DNA from: Sphingomonas sp. KRR8
GTDB lineage: Bacteria; Pseudomonadota; Alphaproteobacteria; Sphingomonadales; Sphingomonadaceae
Length of the DNA: 64,000 bases
Direction: 5' to 3'
NCBI RefSeq assembly: GCF_023559245.1
Contig: NZ_CP097462.1
Location: 2,662,001 to 2,726,000 of the forward strand
Shown: positions 8,178 through 15,372 of the stretch, piece after piece
How positions within the stretch are numbered: the first letter of the stretch is position 1
How the letters are laid out: the number at the start of each line of letters is the position of its first letter
The notes under the pieces: generated by a model
The model's database searches: none
Told to the model about the DNA's origin: nothing
Seen by the model: the letters and a program-made list of their open reading frames with translations, nothing else
Made by a program: the position numbers and the translations under genes

Positions 8178-9515
8178 TTATTTCGCGCCGACAACCTTCG
8201 GGTCAGTGCGGCAGGTGCGGCAAACGATCCCGCGCCCAACCTTTCCGCTGCCGCGCGCCGCTTCGCGGTCAAGTGCCTGCGGGGAGCCTGTTGCGGCCAA
8301 CCGTGCCGCGACCAGGGGAGTGGCAAAGCTCGTGCCTCGGACCTGGGCGTAGCCCCGGCCGGGGAGGGCCGCTGCCATGTCCGCGCCGGGCGCTGCGAAG
8401 TCGAGCCGGGCCGCTCGTCCTGCTTCCGGCAAGGCCCGGTCACGAGCGTCGACGGCTGTGACGGCGATCACGCCCGGGTAGGCGGCTGGGTACTGAATCG
8501 GAGCTGCGGGGCCGTCGTTGCCGACCGCCGCAGTCATCCTGATGCCCCGTGCGGACAAGATAGCAACTGCCCTCTGCAGCAGCAGGTTGCTGGGTCCTAC
8601 CAGGCTGATGCTGATGGCGTCCGGCCGCTTCGAAGCCGCCCACGCAAGGGCCCGCACGATGGCGGTCGCGCTGCCGGCTGCAGGGTTGCCGCCATAGACG
8701 TCTGCCACATAAAGCCGAGCTCCGTCCGCCGCGCCCCGGAAAGCGCCGTCACGTCCGACGAGCAGCGAAGCTACAGCGGTCCCGTGGCCGGTCGACTTGG
8801 CGGCGCCTGCGAAGCCCTGCTGCACGATCGATGCGCCGGCGAGGCTCGGATGCGACGCCACCCCACCGTCGATCATGACAATCGTTCGACCAGCGGGGAC
8901 GGGTGGGGGATTGGCCCCGGCCAGTGCTGCCGCCATTGCGGGCAGCAAGGCGCCGCCAGCGGGTTCGTAGACATGGTCGTAATCCGCCGCCAGGCCCGGA
9001 GCGGCTTCCAATAGCCGGCGCATGGCTGCCTTCGGGGACAAGCGCCCAGGCGCACGCAAGGTGACGCTGACCAAGCCTCCAAGGTCATTCCGTGCTTCGA
9101 TCTGGAACCCGGCTGCTGCCGCGGCCCGGAGCTGCGCGTCGGTTGGGTCGATGGCGATCAGCACGCCGCGCCGGACCGGCACACCATTGGGCCCGCTCTC
9201 CAGCTGAGTGGGGTTACTCCGGATGAGCTCGGTCAGTCGCAACCGCCGCAGATCCGCCAGAGAGGTCTGCGCCAGCTGACTAACGTCCTGTCCGACACCC
9301 AACCGATCAAGGTTCGGAACTGTCGCCGCGCTGCGTTGGGCTGGCGAAAGGGTCGACAGCAGGTCGCCCACAATGGGCACGTTCTGTGCCGCGCTTGGCA
9401 GCGGCAGATTGCCAAGCGGCAAGGACGGCAGCAGCTGAGACCGGGCTGCGGTACCAGCGACGAGGGCGGCACCGGCAAGTAGCAGTGCGGCAATGCCGGA
9501 AGAGCGTCTGGACAT
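8178..9515 (-). CDS. Secreted subtilisin-like (S8) serine protease
   Basis: A 445-residue protease with an N-terminal signal peptide (about residues 1-26) and a pro-region to about 200. The catalytic triad is visible: D216 in IVMIDGGV, H244 in STGHGTAVAS and S396 in GTSFATP, with the oxyanion asparagine N333 in AAVGNDG. The C-terminus carries a CRTC pair. It should act outside the cytoplasmic membrane. Proteases of this type next to an ECF sigma/anti-sigma pair are a recurring sphingomonad arrangement; here the sigma gene is divergent and shares a 74-bp upstream region. Whether the protease feeds into anti-sigma control is inference. Confidence 0.93.
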   Translation of the reverse strand: MSRRSSGIAALLLAGAALVAGTAARSQLLPSLPLGNLPLPSAAQNVPIVGDLLSTLSPAQRSAATVPNLDRLGVGQDVSQLAQTSLADLRRLRLTELIRSNPTQLESGPNGVPVRRGVLIAIDPTDAQLRAAAAAGFQIEARNDLGGLVSVTLRAPGRLSPKAAMRRLLEAAPGLAADYDHVYEPAGGALLPAMAAALAGANPPPVPAGRTIVMIDGGVASHPSLAGASIVQQGFAGAAKSTGHGTAVASLLVGRDGAFRGAADGARLYVADVYGGNPAAGSATAIVRALAWAASKRPDAISISLVGPSNLLLQRAVAILSARGIRMTAAVGNDGPAAPIQYPAAYPGVIAVTAVDARDRALPEAGRAARLDFAAPGADMAAALPGRGYAQVRGTSFATPLVAARLAATGSPQALDREAARGSGKVGRGIVCRTCRTDPKVVGAK

Positions 9516-9545
9516 TGGAAGCGTTCCTAATCAGTTCGTCGTCGT

Positions 9546-9577
9546 GGATGAAACGGTGCAGCCGCGTCGTTTCATCC
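9546..9577. promoter_or_regulatory. Inverted repeat between protease and sigma factor genes
   Basis: GGATGAAACG at 9546-9555 is exactly mirrored by CGTTTCATCC at 9568-9577, with a 12-base spacer. It lies in the only shared upstream region of the divergent S8 protease and ECF sigma genes. It may be an operator for a dimeric regulator. The GAAAC and CGT parts recall ECF promoter boxes, but the spacing (about 10-13) is too short for the usual 16-17. Confidence 0.45.
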
Positions 9578-9589
9578 CTATGATGCACA

Positions 9590-10096
9590 ATGGCCGCCAA
9601 AGACGAGTTCACGGAAAGCTTGGCAGCGATGTTGCCGCGGCTGCGGCGCTTCGCCTTTTCCCTGTCTCGCAGTTCCGCCGATGCAGACGATCTAGCTTCG
9701 CTCGCCGTCGAACGGGCTTTGCGCAGCAGGGCCCAGTTTGTTCCTGGCACGCGGCTCGACAGCTGGCTCCTTCGGATCACCCGCAATCTGTGGATCGACG
9801 AGGCTCGCAGCCGCCAGCGGAAGGCTGCCTGGGAAGCGCCACCAGAGGCGGGCGAGCGGCAGGGCTACGACGGCGCCGCAGCAATCGAGCAGTCGGCCGA
9901 AATTGCCACAGTCATGAAGGCCATGAGCGCACTTCCCGACGAGCAGCGCGAGGTCGTGGCACTCATCATGATCGAGGGTCTTGGCTATCGCGAGGTAGCC
10001 GAACTGCTCGACCTTCCAATCGGCACCGTGTCGAGCCGCCTGGTGCGCGGCCGCAATGCCCTGCTGGCCTCACTCGCGGCAGGAGCTGAACCATGA
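9590..10096 (+). CDS. ECF-type RNA polymerase sigma factor
   Basis: A 168-residue sigma factor with region 2 (RLRRFAFSLSRSSADADDLA then ERALR and SWLLRITRNLWIDEARSR) and region 4 with its helix-turn-helix (GLGYREVAELLDLPIGTVSS). Regions 1.1 and 3 are absent, as in ECF factors. The stop overlaps the next gene as ATGA (10093-10096), and that gene is a membrane anti-sigma factor, so regulation by sequestration is expected. The inverted repeat at 9546-9577 lies 12 bp upstream of the start. Confidence 0.94.
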   Translation: MAAKDEFTESLAAMLPRLRRFAFSLSRSSADADDLASLAVERALRSRAQFVPGTRLDSWLLRITRNLWIDEARSRQRKAAWEAPPEAGERQGYDGAAAIEQSAEIATVMKAMSALPDEQREVVALIMIEGLGYREVAELLDLPIGTVSSRLVRGRNALLASLAAGAEP

Positions 10097-10785
10097 CGGA
10101 CGACCCAGATTTCTATGCCTGGCTCGATGGCGAACTCGCCGAACCGGAAGCCTCGGCCATGGCGGCACGAGTGGCCGCCGATCCCGAGCTGACGGCCCTG
10201 GCGGCACAGCATCGGGCGCTCGGCGCTCGGCTGTCGGATGCCTTCGCGCCGGTTGCGCAAGCACCCGTCCCGGAGCGGCTCGCTTCAGCCGTTCGCCCGC
10301 AGGCTGAAGTGATTGACTTCGCCGCCGCGCGCGAGCGCCGCCGGCGCTGGACCCTGACCGGACTGGCGATGGCGGCAAGCCTCGCGCTTGGCCTGATCGT
10401 CGGTGACACCATGCCGCGTGCGGGCAGCGGTAATTATGAGAACCACGGCGCTCAACTCGCCGCCGGCGGTCCGCTCGCCGGCGCGCTGGATCGTCAGCTT
10501 GCCAGTGCGGGTGAACAGAAGGGCATTCGGATCGGGCTCACGTTCAAGGACCAGTCCGGCCGATACTGCCGCAGCTTCGATGCCGAGGCGCAGAGCGGCT
10601 TTGCGTGTCGCGGAAAGGACGGCTGGTCAGTCGAGGGCTTGGTTGCCGGTCAGCAAGCCGGCGGCGATTATCGTATGGCCGCCGGACCTGATCCTGCGCT
10701 CGGCGCGATGATCGACCGGCGCATCGCGGGGGAGGCAATGGATGAGGCGGGCGAGGAGCAGCGCATAAAGCAGGGTTGGCGTTAG
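10093..10785 (+). CDS. Membrane-bound anti-sigma factor
   Basis: A 230-residue protein with an N-terminal cytosolic helical domain (FYAWLDGELAEPEASAMA, the common opening of anti-sigma domains), one transmembrane helix at about residues 92-109 (TLTGLAMAASLALGLIVG) and a periplasmic C-terminal domain containing two cysteines (GRYCRSF and GFACRGK). The ATG lies within the sigma gene stop, so both are made together. I see no zinc-binding HxxxCxxC motif, so it is not of the ZAS type. The periplasmic cysteine pair could form a disulphide. Confidence 0.9.
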   Translation: MTDDPDFYAWLDGELAEPEASAMAARVAADPELTALAAQHRALGARLSDAFAPVAQAPVPERLASAVRPQAEVIDFAAARERRRRWTLTGLAMAASLALGLIVGDTMPRAGSGNYENHGAQLAAGGPLAGALDRQLASAGEQKGIRIGLTFKDQSGRYCRSFDAEAQSGFACRGKDGWSVEGLVAGQQAGGDYRMAAGPDPALGAMIDRRIAGEAMDEAGEEQRIKQGWR

Positions 10786-11091
10786 CTGCTACACTGCCCC
10801 ATCCGCGCCCCCGACCTCCCCGGCCATCTCCCCGCTCTCATCCGCTCGCGGCTTGCCTCAGAAGAGTTCCGCCCGACTGGCCATGCTCCACCTCACCGAG
10901 AGTGAGAACTATGGCCAGCTCGACGTCCATCATGGACAATCAGATCAAGGCTTGGCCCATCTTCCCGGATGATTGCATCGCCTTCCTGCAAGCCAAGGTT
11001 CCGCTGGAACTTCAGCTTGGCCGACTGGTCATCGACGTGCCGCATCGGCACCCCCCGACGTCGGCATGGATCAGACCGGAGAGTATGACCT
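10786..11091. other. Gap with gene debris, no intact gene seen
   Basis: Between the anti-sigma gene and a short open remnant. Several short frames overlap here (for example around 10893-11102 on the minus strand), but none has both an SD and consistent composition. The plus strand reads protein-like fragments in changing frames, as expected of a decayed gene. Confidence 0.35.
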
Positions 11092-11232
11092 TTGCACTCC
11101 ACCAGCGACGGGTGGCCCTACTTCTATATCGACGAACTCGGCCAGACGCTCGGCGTCATCGATGAGCTGAAACCCCTCAACCTGTACCCCGATCTCGACG
11201 ACGACTTCGTCCTGCCTCTCGCCACTCGGTAG
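11092..11232 (+). pseudogene. Possible C-terminal remnant of a decayed gene
   Basis: A 46-codon frame from TTG 11092 to TAG 11230-11232 reads as plausible protein: DGWPYFYIDELGQTLGVIDE followed by acidic PDLDDDFVLPLATR. Just upstream the frame is broken by TGA, while neighbouring frames hold other protein-like pieces. I recognise no family. Likely a leftover of a longer gene that decayed by frameshifts, but a short real gene cannot be excluded. Confidence 0.3.
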
Positions 11233-11346
11233 ACCTCGCGGCCTGGTGCTGCACGCCCTCATCGGATGCGTCTTAGCGAAGCCTCCCCCCCCTCTCAGAG
11301 ACAGCGGCCTGGCGCCCAGCCGCCAGTCCCATCGGGCAAGGAAAAA

Positions 11347-11372
11347 CCCCGGCCGGATCTCTCCAGCCGGGG
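11347..11372 (-). terminator. Rho-independent terminator of the minus-strand operon 12280-11399
   Basis: Arms CCCCGGC (11347-11353) and GCCGGGG (11366-11372) with extra GC pairing inside. Read on the minus strand the stem is followed by TTTTTC, 26 bp past the stop of the 11399-11938 gene. Canonical structure. Confidence 0.75.
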
Positions 11373-11398
11373 TCCCCTAGCTCGCGTTTGGAAGGCTC

Positions 11399-11938
11399 CT
11401 AGCTAGACTTCTTCAATACCTCAAGGACCTCCGTCCCATCCGTGCGAGACTTCGGATGGACCGTCGCGGCCACGTCCTTCTTGGCGCGCGGCCGGCGACC
11501 ATCAGCGGTCAAGCGTTCCCTCTTCTGGTCCCAGTTCATGACTACCTTGAGGAGAGCCGACCGGAGGTCAGCCTCGAAGTCGCTGTTGCCGCTGCCGAGG
11601 TCCAGAACCTCAAGCAGCTTCTGCGTTTCTTCGACCCGCTGCCTACGCAGCTTTTCAATTGCCGCCGTCTTCTCTTTGCCGAACAGGAGAGCCGTCTCTT
11701 CCTCGGCCTTCTCCTCGCTCAGGTGAGCGCTCATAGACCGCATCACCGTCCATGCCGGACCCATCGCGAACACCGGCTCCATGATAGACCTGAGCTGGTT
11801 CACGACAACGAAGTAGACCGCTGCATTGTCATGCGCGCGGAGGAGGGTGAGATACTCCTCCTCCTGAGCCAAACGGGCCCTTGCCTCGTCCACCTTCGCC
11901 TGCTGCTCGGTGACCCTCGGAGTGGTTCGCGCAATCAT
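11399..11938 (-). CDS. Hypothetical coiled-coil protein
   Basis: A 179-residue soluble protein, very rich in K, E, R and A. Residues about 8-40 (TEQQAKVDEARARLAQEEE) and 70-115 look like coiled coils. The C-terminus is basic (RRPRAKKDVAATV). Between them is a short hydrophobic patch (AVYFVVVNQLRSIMEP). I recognise no family. It is the second gene of a two-gene operon after 11978-12280 (39-bp gap) and is followed by a proper terminator at 11347-11372, which argues for a real, expressed gene in this accessory stretch. The size and paired layout recall small plasmid or phage-type genes, but that is a guess. Confidence 0.65.
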   Translation of the reverse strand: MIARTTPRVTEQQAKVDEARARLAQEEEYLTLLRAHDNAAVYFVVVNQLRSIMEPVFAMGPAWTVMRSMSAHLSEEKAEEETALLFGKEKTAAIEKLRRQRVEETQKLLEVLDLGSGNSDFEADLRSALLKVVMNWDQKRERLTADGRRPRAKKDVAATVHPKSRTDGTEVLEVLKKSS

Positions 11939-11977
11939 GTTGGCGGGCCGTTCGATTGGCCTCGTCGGCTTCTTCAG

Positions 11978-12280
11978 TTAAGGCTTCACCGGCTTCTCAA
12001 GGAAGGGCGGCTTGCCGCCTGCCAACCACCTCGACCAGATGACCGGGTTGACGTCCTGCGGCGAGACTTCAACGCTCAACGTCTCAAGGATTTCGCTCCG
12101 CTCATCACTGTTCCTGAGCGCTGCTTGCACCCGGGCTGACGGGGTCATCCCTCGATGCAAATCGAGAGCGACGGAAGCAAGATACCGAACGAATTCCTTC
12201 GGCAATCCGTCGCTCGCATCAACACTCCCGGACAGACCTTCCAGGCTGCCATTCGTCACTTCGTCGTTCGCTGCTGACAT
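11978..12280 (-). CDS. Hypothetical protein, first gene of the accessory operon
   Basis: A 100-residue protein from ATG 12280. The open frame reaches 12373, but the ATG at 12280 has a GGGGGGA purine block about eight bases upstream and begins MSAANDEV, a more natural N-terminus. The segment LPKEFVRYLASVALDLHRG and NPVIWSRWLAGGKPPF look helical. No family recognised. It lies just downstream, in its transcription direction, of the nested palindrome array at 12391-12511, which is therefore its likely control region. Confidence 0.6.
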   Translation of the reverse strand: MSAANDEVTNGSLEGLSGSVDASDGLPKEFVRYLASVALDLHRGMTPSARVQAALRNSDERSEILETLSVEVSPQDVNPVIWSRWLAGGKPPFLEKPVKP

Positions 12281-12390
12281 TACCAATTCCCCCCGTTCGG
12301 TTGAGCCGCGCCGGACACAGTCCGGCCTCTCCCATACGGTCGAGATGTAGAGACCACGGCTCGGCCTCATCAACAGCTCACTTCCTAGAC

Positions 12391-12511
12391 CCTGAACTGT
12401 CCCTGTAACGCTGGGGGCAGTTTCCCAGGAACACCCCCAAGCGTTACAGGAGACCCCGCTTCAGTTCAGGAATCGGCAGGATAAACGTTACATGGAGGCC
12501 CATTTGTAACG
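12391..12511. repeat. Nested palindrome with four TGTAACG boxes
   Basis: Roughly concentric inverted repeats are visible. The outer arms are CCTGAACTG (12391-12399) and CAGTTCAGG (12462-12470). The next are TGTAACG (12404-12410) and CGTTACA (12442-12448), extended by CC/GG and CT/AG. Inside these are GGGGG (12413-12417) and CCCCC (12434-12438), with a TTCC-CA-GGAA core at 12422-12431. A second pair of the same box, CGTTACA (12486-12492) and TGTAACG (12505-12511), follows. The array lies upstream of the minus-strand operon starting at 12280 and beside the broken end of the pirin gene. It may be an operator, an origin-like or recombination site, or a structured leader. Confidence 0.75.
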
Positions 12512-12535
12512 GTTTCCTGAATGGGCGCAGTACCG

Positions 12536-12907
12536 CTAAAATGGCCAGCCTATTTTAGCACGGGCTTTTCTTCTGCGAACCTCGGCATGGATCAGCCCGC
12601 GGCCAGCTGTCATCCACTGGACACCGCCTGCTTCAATGGTGCTGTGGTGCCCGCCAGTATCATGATGCGCGAGGCTGCCCTCGAGGATGAACGTCACGGT
12701 TTCGAAGCCCCGGTGAGGGTGCGGGCCGAAAGGCAGTCCGTGGTTGTTTGGTGGATAGACCTGAGGTCCGTGGTGATTGAGAAACAGGAACGGGCTGATC
12801 TGCTCGACGCGTGGGCCGGGCAGGGGGCGCCTGGTGATCAGGTTGCCGATGTCGTCCCGCTCGCTTGAATGGAAGGTGGCAAGGGTCCGGGAAGCTCGTG
12901 AGGCCAT
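12536..12907 (-). pseudogene. Truncated pirin family gene
   Basis: From ATG 12907 the frame encodes about 108 residues of the N-terminal cupin of a pirin: SPFLFLNHHGPQVYPPNNHG, PHPHRGFETVTFILEGSLAH with the metal-binding HPHRG histidines, then HHSTIEAGGVQWMTAGRGLI and HAE. Right after HAE the sequence departs from the family into VRRRKARAKIGWPF and stops. Normal pirins run to about 230-290 residues with a second cupin, so more than half is missing. The break abuts the nested palindrome array. The upstream frame extension to 13135 has no pirin character and is not included. Confidence 0.8.
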
Positions 12908-13295
12908 TTTGAGCGAATTCCGCTTCGGGCCAACTTTTCCAGTCTCCTCCGCTGCGGCAACTTGAAAACTCGATCGGTGGGGGGAAGTCCCGGTCGGGAC
13001 TCGTTTAACTCGGCTCGTTCGGCGGCCCATGAGCCGGCGTCCTGGGTGCTGAGCACGACTTGTTCTCGCCTCTCGCCGAATGGCGGAATGTTGGCTTGCT
13101 ACGTTCCAAGTTGATCGCCACGAGGTTCGTGACACCCGACGCCGCAGTTATTCGAACGCAGCGGCCGCTCTGCGCCTTTCCCGAGCGTCTCTAGAAAGGG
13201 TCGCGATTCGACATTTAGAGCTTAGTACTTGCGATGCCAGCGCAGGACTGAGCTAATTTGCAGCGAAGGAGAAGAGCTTCCTTGACCCGCGAGAG
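12908..13295. other. Non-coding gap upstream of the 13296 operon
   Basis: 388 bp without a credible gene on either strand. It contains one palindrome, AGTCCCG-GT-CGGGACT at 12986-13001, about 80 bp upstream of the pirin remnant, possibly a former operator. A purine-rich AAGGAGAAGAG lies near 13266-13276, some 20 bp before the next start. Confidence 0.5.
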
Positions 13296-14111
13296 ATGAT
13301 GGCCTGCTCGCACGACGGGATCACCGAAACGCTAGTCCACACGAGCCTGCATGGCAGAGGGATATTAGAAGCAGAGCTTGCAGGAGCAGAACCCATCCGC
13401 CACCATGCGAACGGGGGTGGCCTCTTGTTCAACCTTCTAAACCTTTTCGATAATCACGAAATCAATGCTTGGCGCGACGACTACACGCTAGCCGCGGCAG
13501 CGACGCTGAACCAAGTCGCGGGCGACCTCATCGCTGACTTCGAAAAGGATCTGAAGCAGGCCACTTGGAAGGAGGGGCTTCTAGCCCAAAGTCGATTCAT
13601 CGCTGAACGCGTTACTCCTACTGTGCACGCCGTCGCTCGGCCGATCGTTGATGCCTTTGTGGACCGGGCAAACGGGGCTCTCTGGAGGATCGTCGAATGC
13701 CACTCCACCTGGCAATACGAGCCCATGAGCGGCGGAGAAGACCATCACGCCGACGGCGGATTGGCCGACGTGGCTCTTGCGGCCGGTCCTCTCGCTGGAG
13801 GCGTGGCAGCGCTCGCGGCAGTCCCGGCGATGGCGGTCACCACATCTACTGCCTTCTTCGGCTTGGTGACGACCACTGCAATCAGTTGGCCAGTTGTCGT
13901 CGGTGGCGGGGCGCTTGCCGCTGTCGGCATCGCCACGGGCCTACTCAATACGGGCAAGCTCTGGGACAAGACGGAAGCCCCTCTGCGTAGGAAGGTACGA
14001 GAGCACGTGGTCAGCATCCTGCTTAAGGGATCGGAGAAGCACCCAGCTGTGCTCGAGCAATTGATTGCTGTGCTAGAAGCGACCGCCGAACGGGCGAAGA
14101 AGGCGTGTTGA
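13296..14111 (+). CDS. Hypothetical protein with a hydrophobic hairpin, partner of 14105
   Basis: A 271-residue protein from tandem ATGs at 13296. Residues 1-145 are soluble and helical (TLNQVAGDLIADFEKDLKQA). Residues about 155-216 form two or three long hydrophobic stretches rich in Gly, Ala and Thr (LAAGPLAGGVAALAAVPAMA, then VVVGGGALAAVGIATGLL), followed by a basic helical tail with an amphipathic C-terminus (LEQLIAVLEATAERAKKAC). No enzyme motif and no signal peptide. The stop overlaps the next start by 7 bp, so both proteins are made together. Architecture of helix bundle, Gly-rich membrane hairpin and helix recalls alpha-pore-forming or membrane-depolarising effectors, but this is shape only. 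Confidence 0.7.
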   Translation: MMACSHDGITETLVHTSLHGRGILEAELAGAEPIRHHANGGGLLFNLLNLFDNHEINAWRDDYTLAAAATLNQVAGDLIADFEKDLKQATWKEGLLAQSRFIAERVTPTVHAVARPIVDAFVDRANGALWRIVECHSTWQYEPMSGGEDHHADGGLADVALAAGPLAGGVAALAAVPAMAVTTSTAFFGLVTTTAISWPVVVGGGALAAVGIATGLLNTGKLWDKTEAPLRRKVREHVVSILLKGSEKHPAVLEQLIAVLEATAERAKKAC

Positions 14112-15139
14112 GCGCAACGGCTTCCGGCCTCCTTCTGCGCGAGGTCCCGCACCACCTTCTCACCGGAGTGAGCTCCGGAGAGTTTCGGGTCTATGGGTCT
14201 ATCATACGCTCTCTCACGAGCGGGCAGATCGTCGGTCACCTTCAGGAGACAGCTGCGCTTAGTAATCTGGCGTTGAAAGCGCTGTCTGCGCCGGCGAGCT
14301 TGCCCTTGCAGGGTGCAAACATCGGTGTCGATGTGATCGGGCACGCGGTTAGCTACGCACAGAACGAGCAGATGAAGGCGGCCATTGGTGTGCTGCAGAA
14401 CATGCAGGTTGCGAACCTTGCGTTGAGTGCTGCCGGCATCGGCGTCTCCGTCGCGGGCTTTGCAGTGATCGCGGCGAAGATTGCCCGGGTCGAGAAGAAA
14501 GTCGAAGCTCTCGGAGACAAGCTGGATAAGCTGTCCAAGAGTGTCGAAGCTCTGAGGCAAGACCGCATTCTAGACGATTTCAGTGCGCTCCGGACCACTG
14601 TCGAGCAGATGGACGAGGGTTGGCTGCTTGGTCAGCCGGATCAGTCCTGGCGAGAGGTCGCAAGACAGTCTCACTCATTGTGGAATGGGTTCCAGCGCCG
14701 AGCCATCGAGCTACTCGGCCGAGGCGACCTCATCGGAGCTGACCCGTTCGTCGAGGCCTTTGCCTTGAGTGCGTCGACCCGGGTTCAGGCGAGACTCGCT
14801 TCTGGTGATGATTTGGTGGCTCGCAGGGCTGCCGAGGAGAGTGCGTCTGCCCTGATCAAGATGGGTGAGCACGTGAAGCTCGGCGTTTCGGTTCTCAAGG
14901 AAATGGAAACAGAACTCCCGCAAGCCGGATCCGCTGCTTGGGGTGAGGCACTTGAGACGAAGTCTGACCGTCTTCGGGGGATCACCAGCAGCTTTCGTCA
15001 GCGTGAGCAGGCGGCTGCCGCATCGGTAATGACGTTGGTTGAACTCGACCGGCAGCAGATCACAGGACGAGCTTGGCTTGAAGCGGCGAGACAGGAACAG
15101 GAGTCGCCGCTGCTCTGCCTTCCGGTGCTGCCGGTCTGA
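14105..15139 (+). CDS. Hypothetical protein with membrane hairpin and coiled coil
   Basis: A 344-residue protein. The start is GTG 14105 or TTG 14108; both overlap the previous stop. Residues about 95-125 are a Gly/Ala-rich hydrophobic stretch (VANLALSAAGIGVSVAGFAV) immediately followed by a heptad coiled coil (IARVEKKVEALGDKLDKLSK). The C-terminal 200 residues are helical and soluble (WREVARQSHSLWNGFQRRAI). No signal peptide, no nucleotide-binding motif. The hydrophobic stretch followed by a long coiled coil is what one sees in ClyA/HBL-like helical pore formers and in some phage-defence effectors. Function unknown. Confidence 0.72.
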   Translation: MLSATASGLLLREVPHHLLTGVSSGEFRVYGSIIRSLTSGQIVGHLQETAALSNLALKALSAPASLPLQGANIGVDVIGHAVSYAQNEQMKAAIGVLQNMQVANLALSAAGIGVSVAGFAVIAAKIARVEKKVEALGDKLDKLSKSVEALRQDRILDDFSALRTTVEQMDEGWLLGQPDQSWREVARQSHSLWNGFQRRAIELLGRGDLIGADPFVEAFALSASTRVQARLASGDDLVARRAAEESASALIKMGEHVKLGVSVLKEMETELPQAGSAAWGEALETKSDRLRGITSSFRQREQAAAASVMTLVELDRQQITGRAWLEAARQEQESPLLCLPVLPV

Positions 15140-15264
15140 GCCGCCGATTACGATCCATCGGCGAGAGTAGTTCGACAGAGTGGTGACGGGACCCGAGAAC
15201 CATACCTTCACTTACGAGCACTGAGGCTGACGTCTTTTCGCTGTCTCCTCCTGGTGGTCAGCAG

Positions 15265-15310
15265 AACGGCGGCTTTCGGGCAGCACAGGCAAAATGCAGA
15301 CGTTCGCTGA
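15265..15310 (+). repeat. Dispersed intergenic repeat, copy 1
   Basis: AACGGCGGCTTTCGGGC starts at 15265, and AATG-x-(A/T)GACGTTC follows some 28 bases after the repeat start. The second copy is at 16263-16308. The two copies flank the NYN-domain gene. Confidence 0.5.
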
Positions 15311-15372
15311 CTGGTCACCCGAGTCTGAGTTGGTGCTGGCTGACTAGCCCTGAGCAATTGTATGAGCCGCGT

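Noticed and set aside
9546-9577. ECF-type GGAAC/GAAAC promoter for the sigma gene
   Set aside because: AAC to CGT spacing is about 10-13, not 16-17, on either strand, so it was listed only as an inverted repeat.
10776-11165. A 129-codon plus-strand ORF after the anti-sigma gene
   Set aside because: Opens inside the anti-sigma gene in another frame, Pro/Arg-rich, no SD; better seen as debris.
12404-12448. Rho-independent terminator behind the pirin remnant
   Set aside because: No T-run follows the stem on either strand and the symmetric TGTAACG boxes extend beyond one hairpin.
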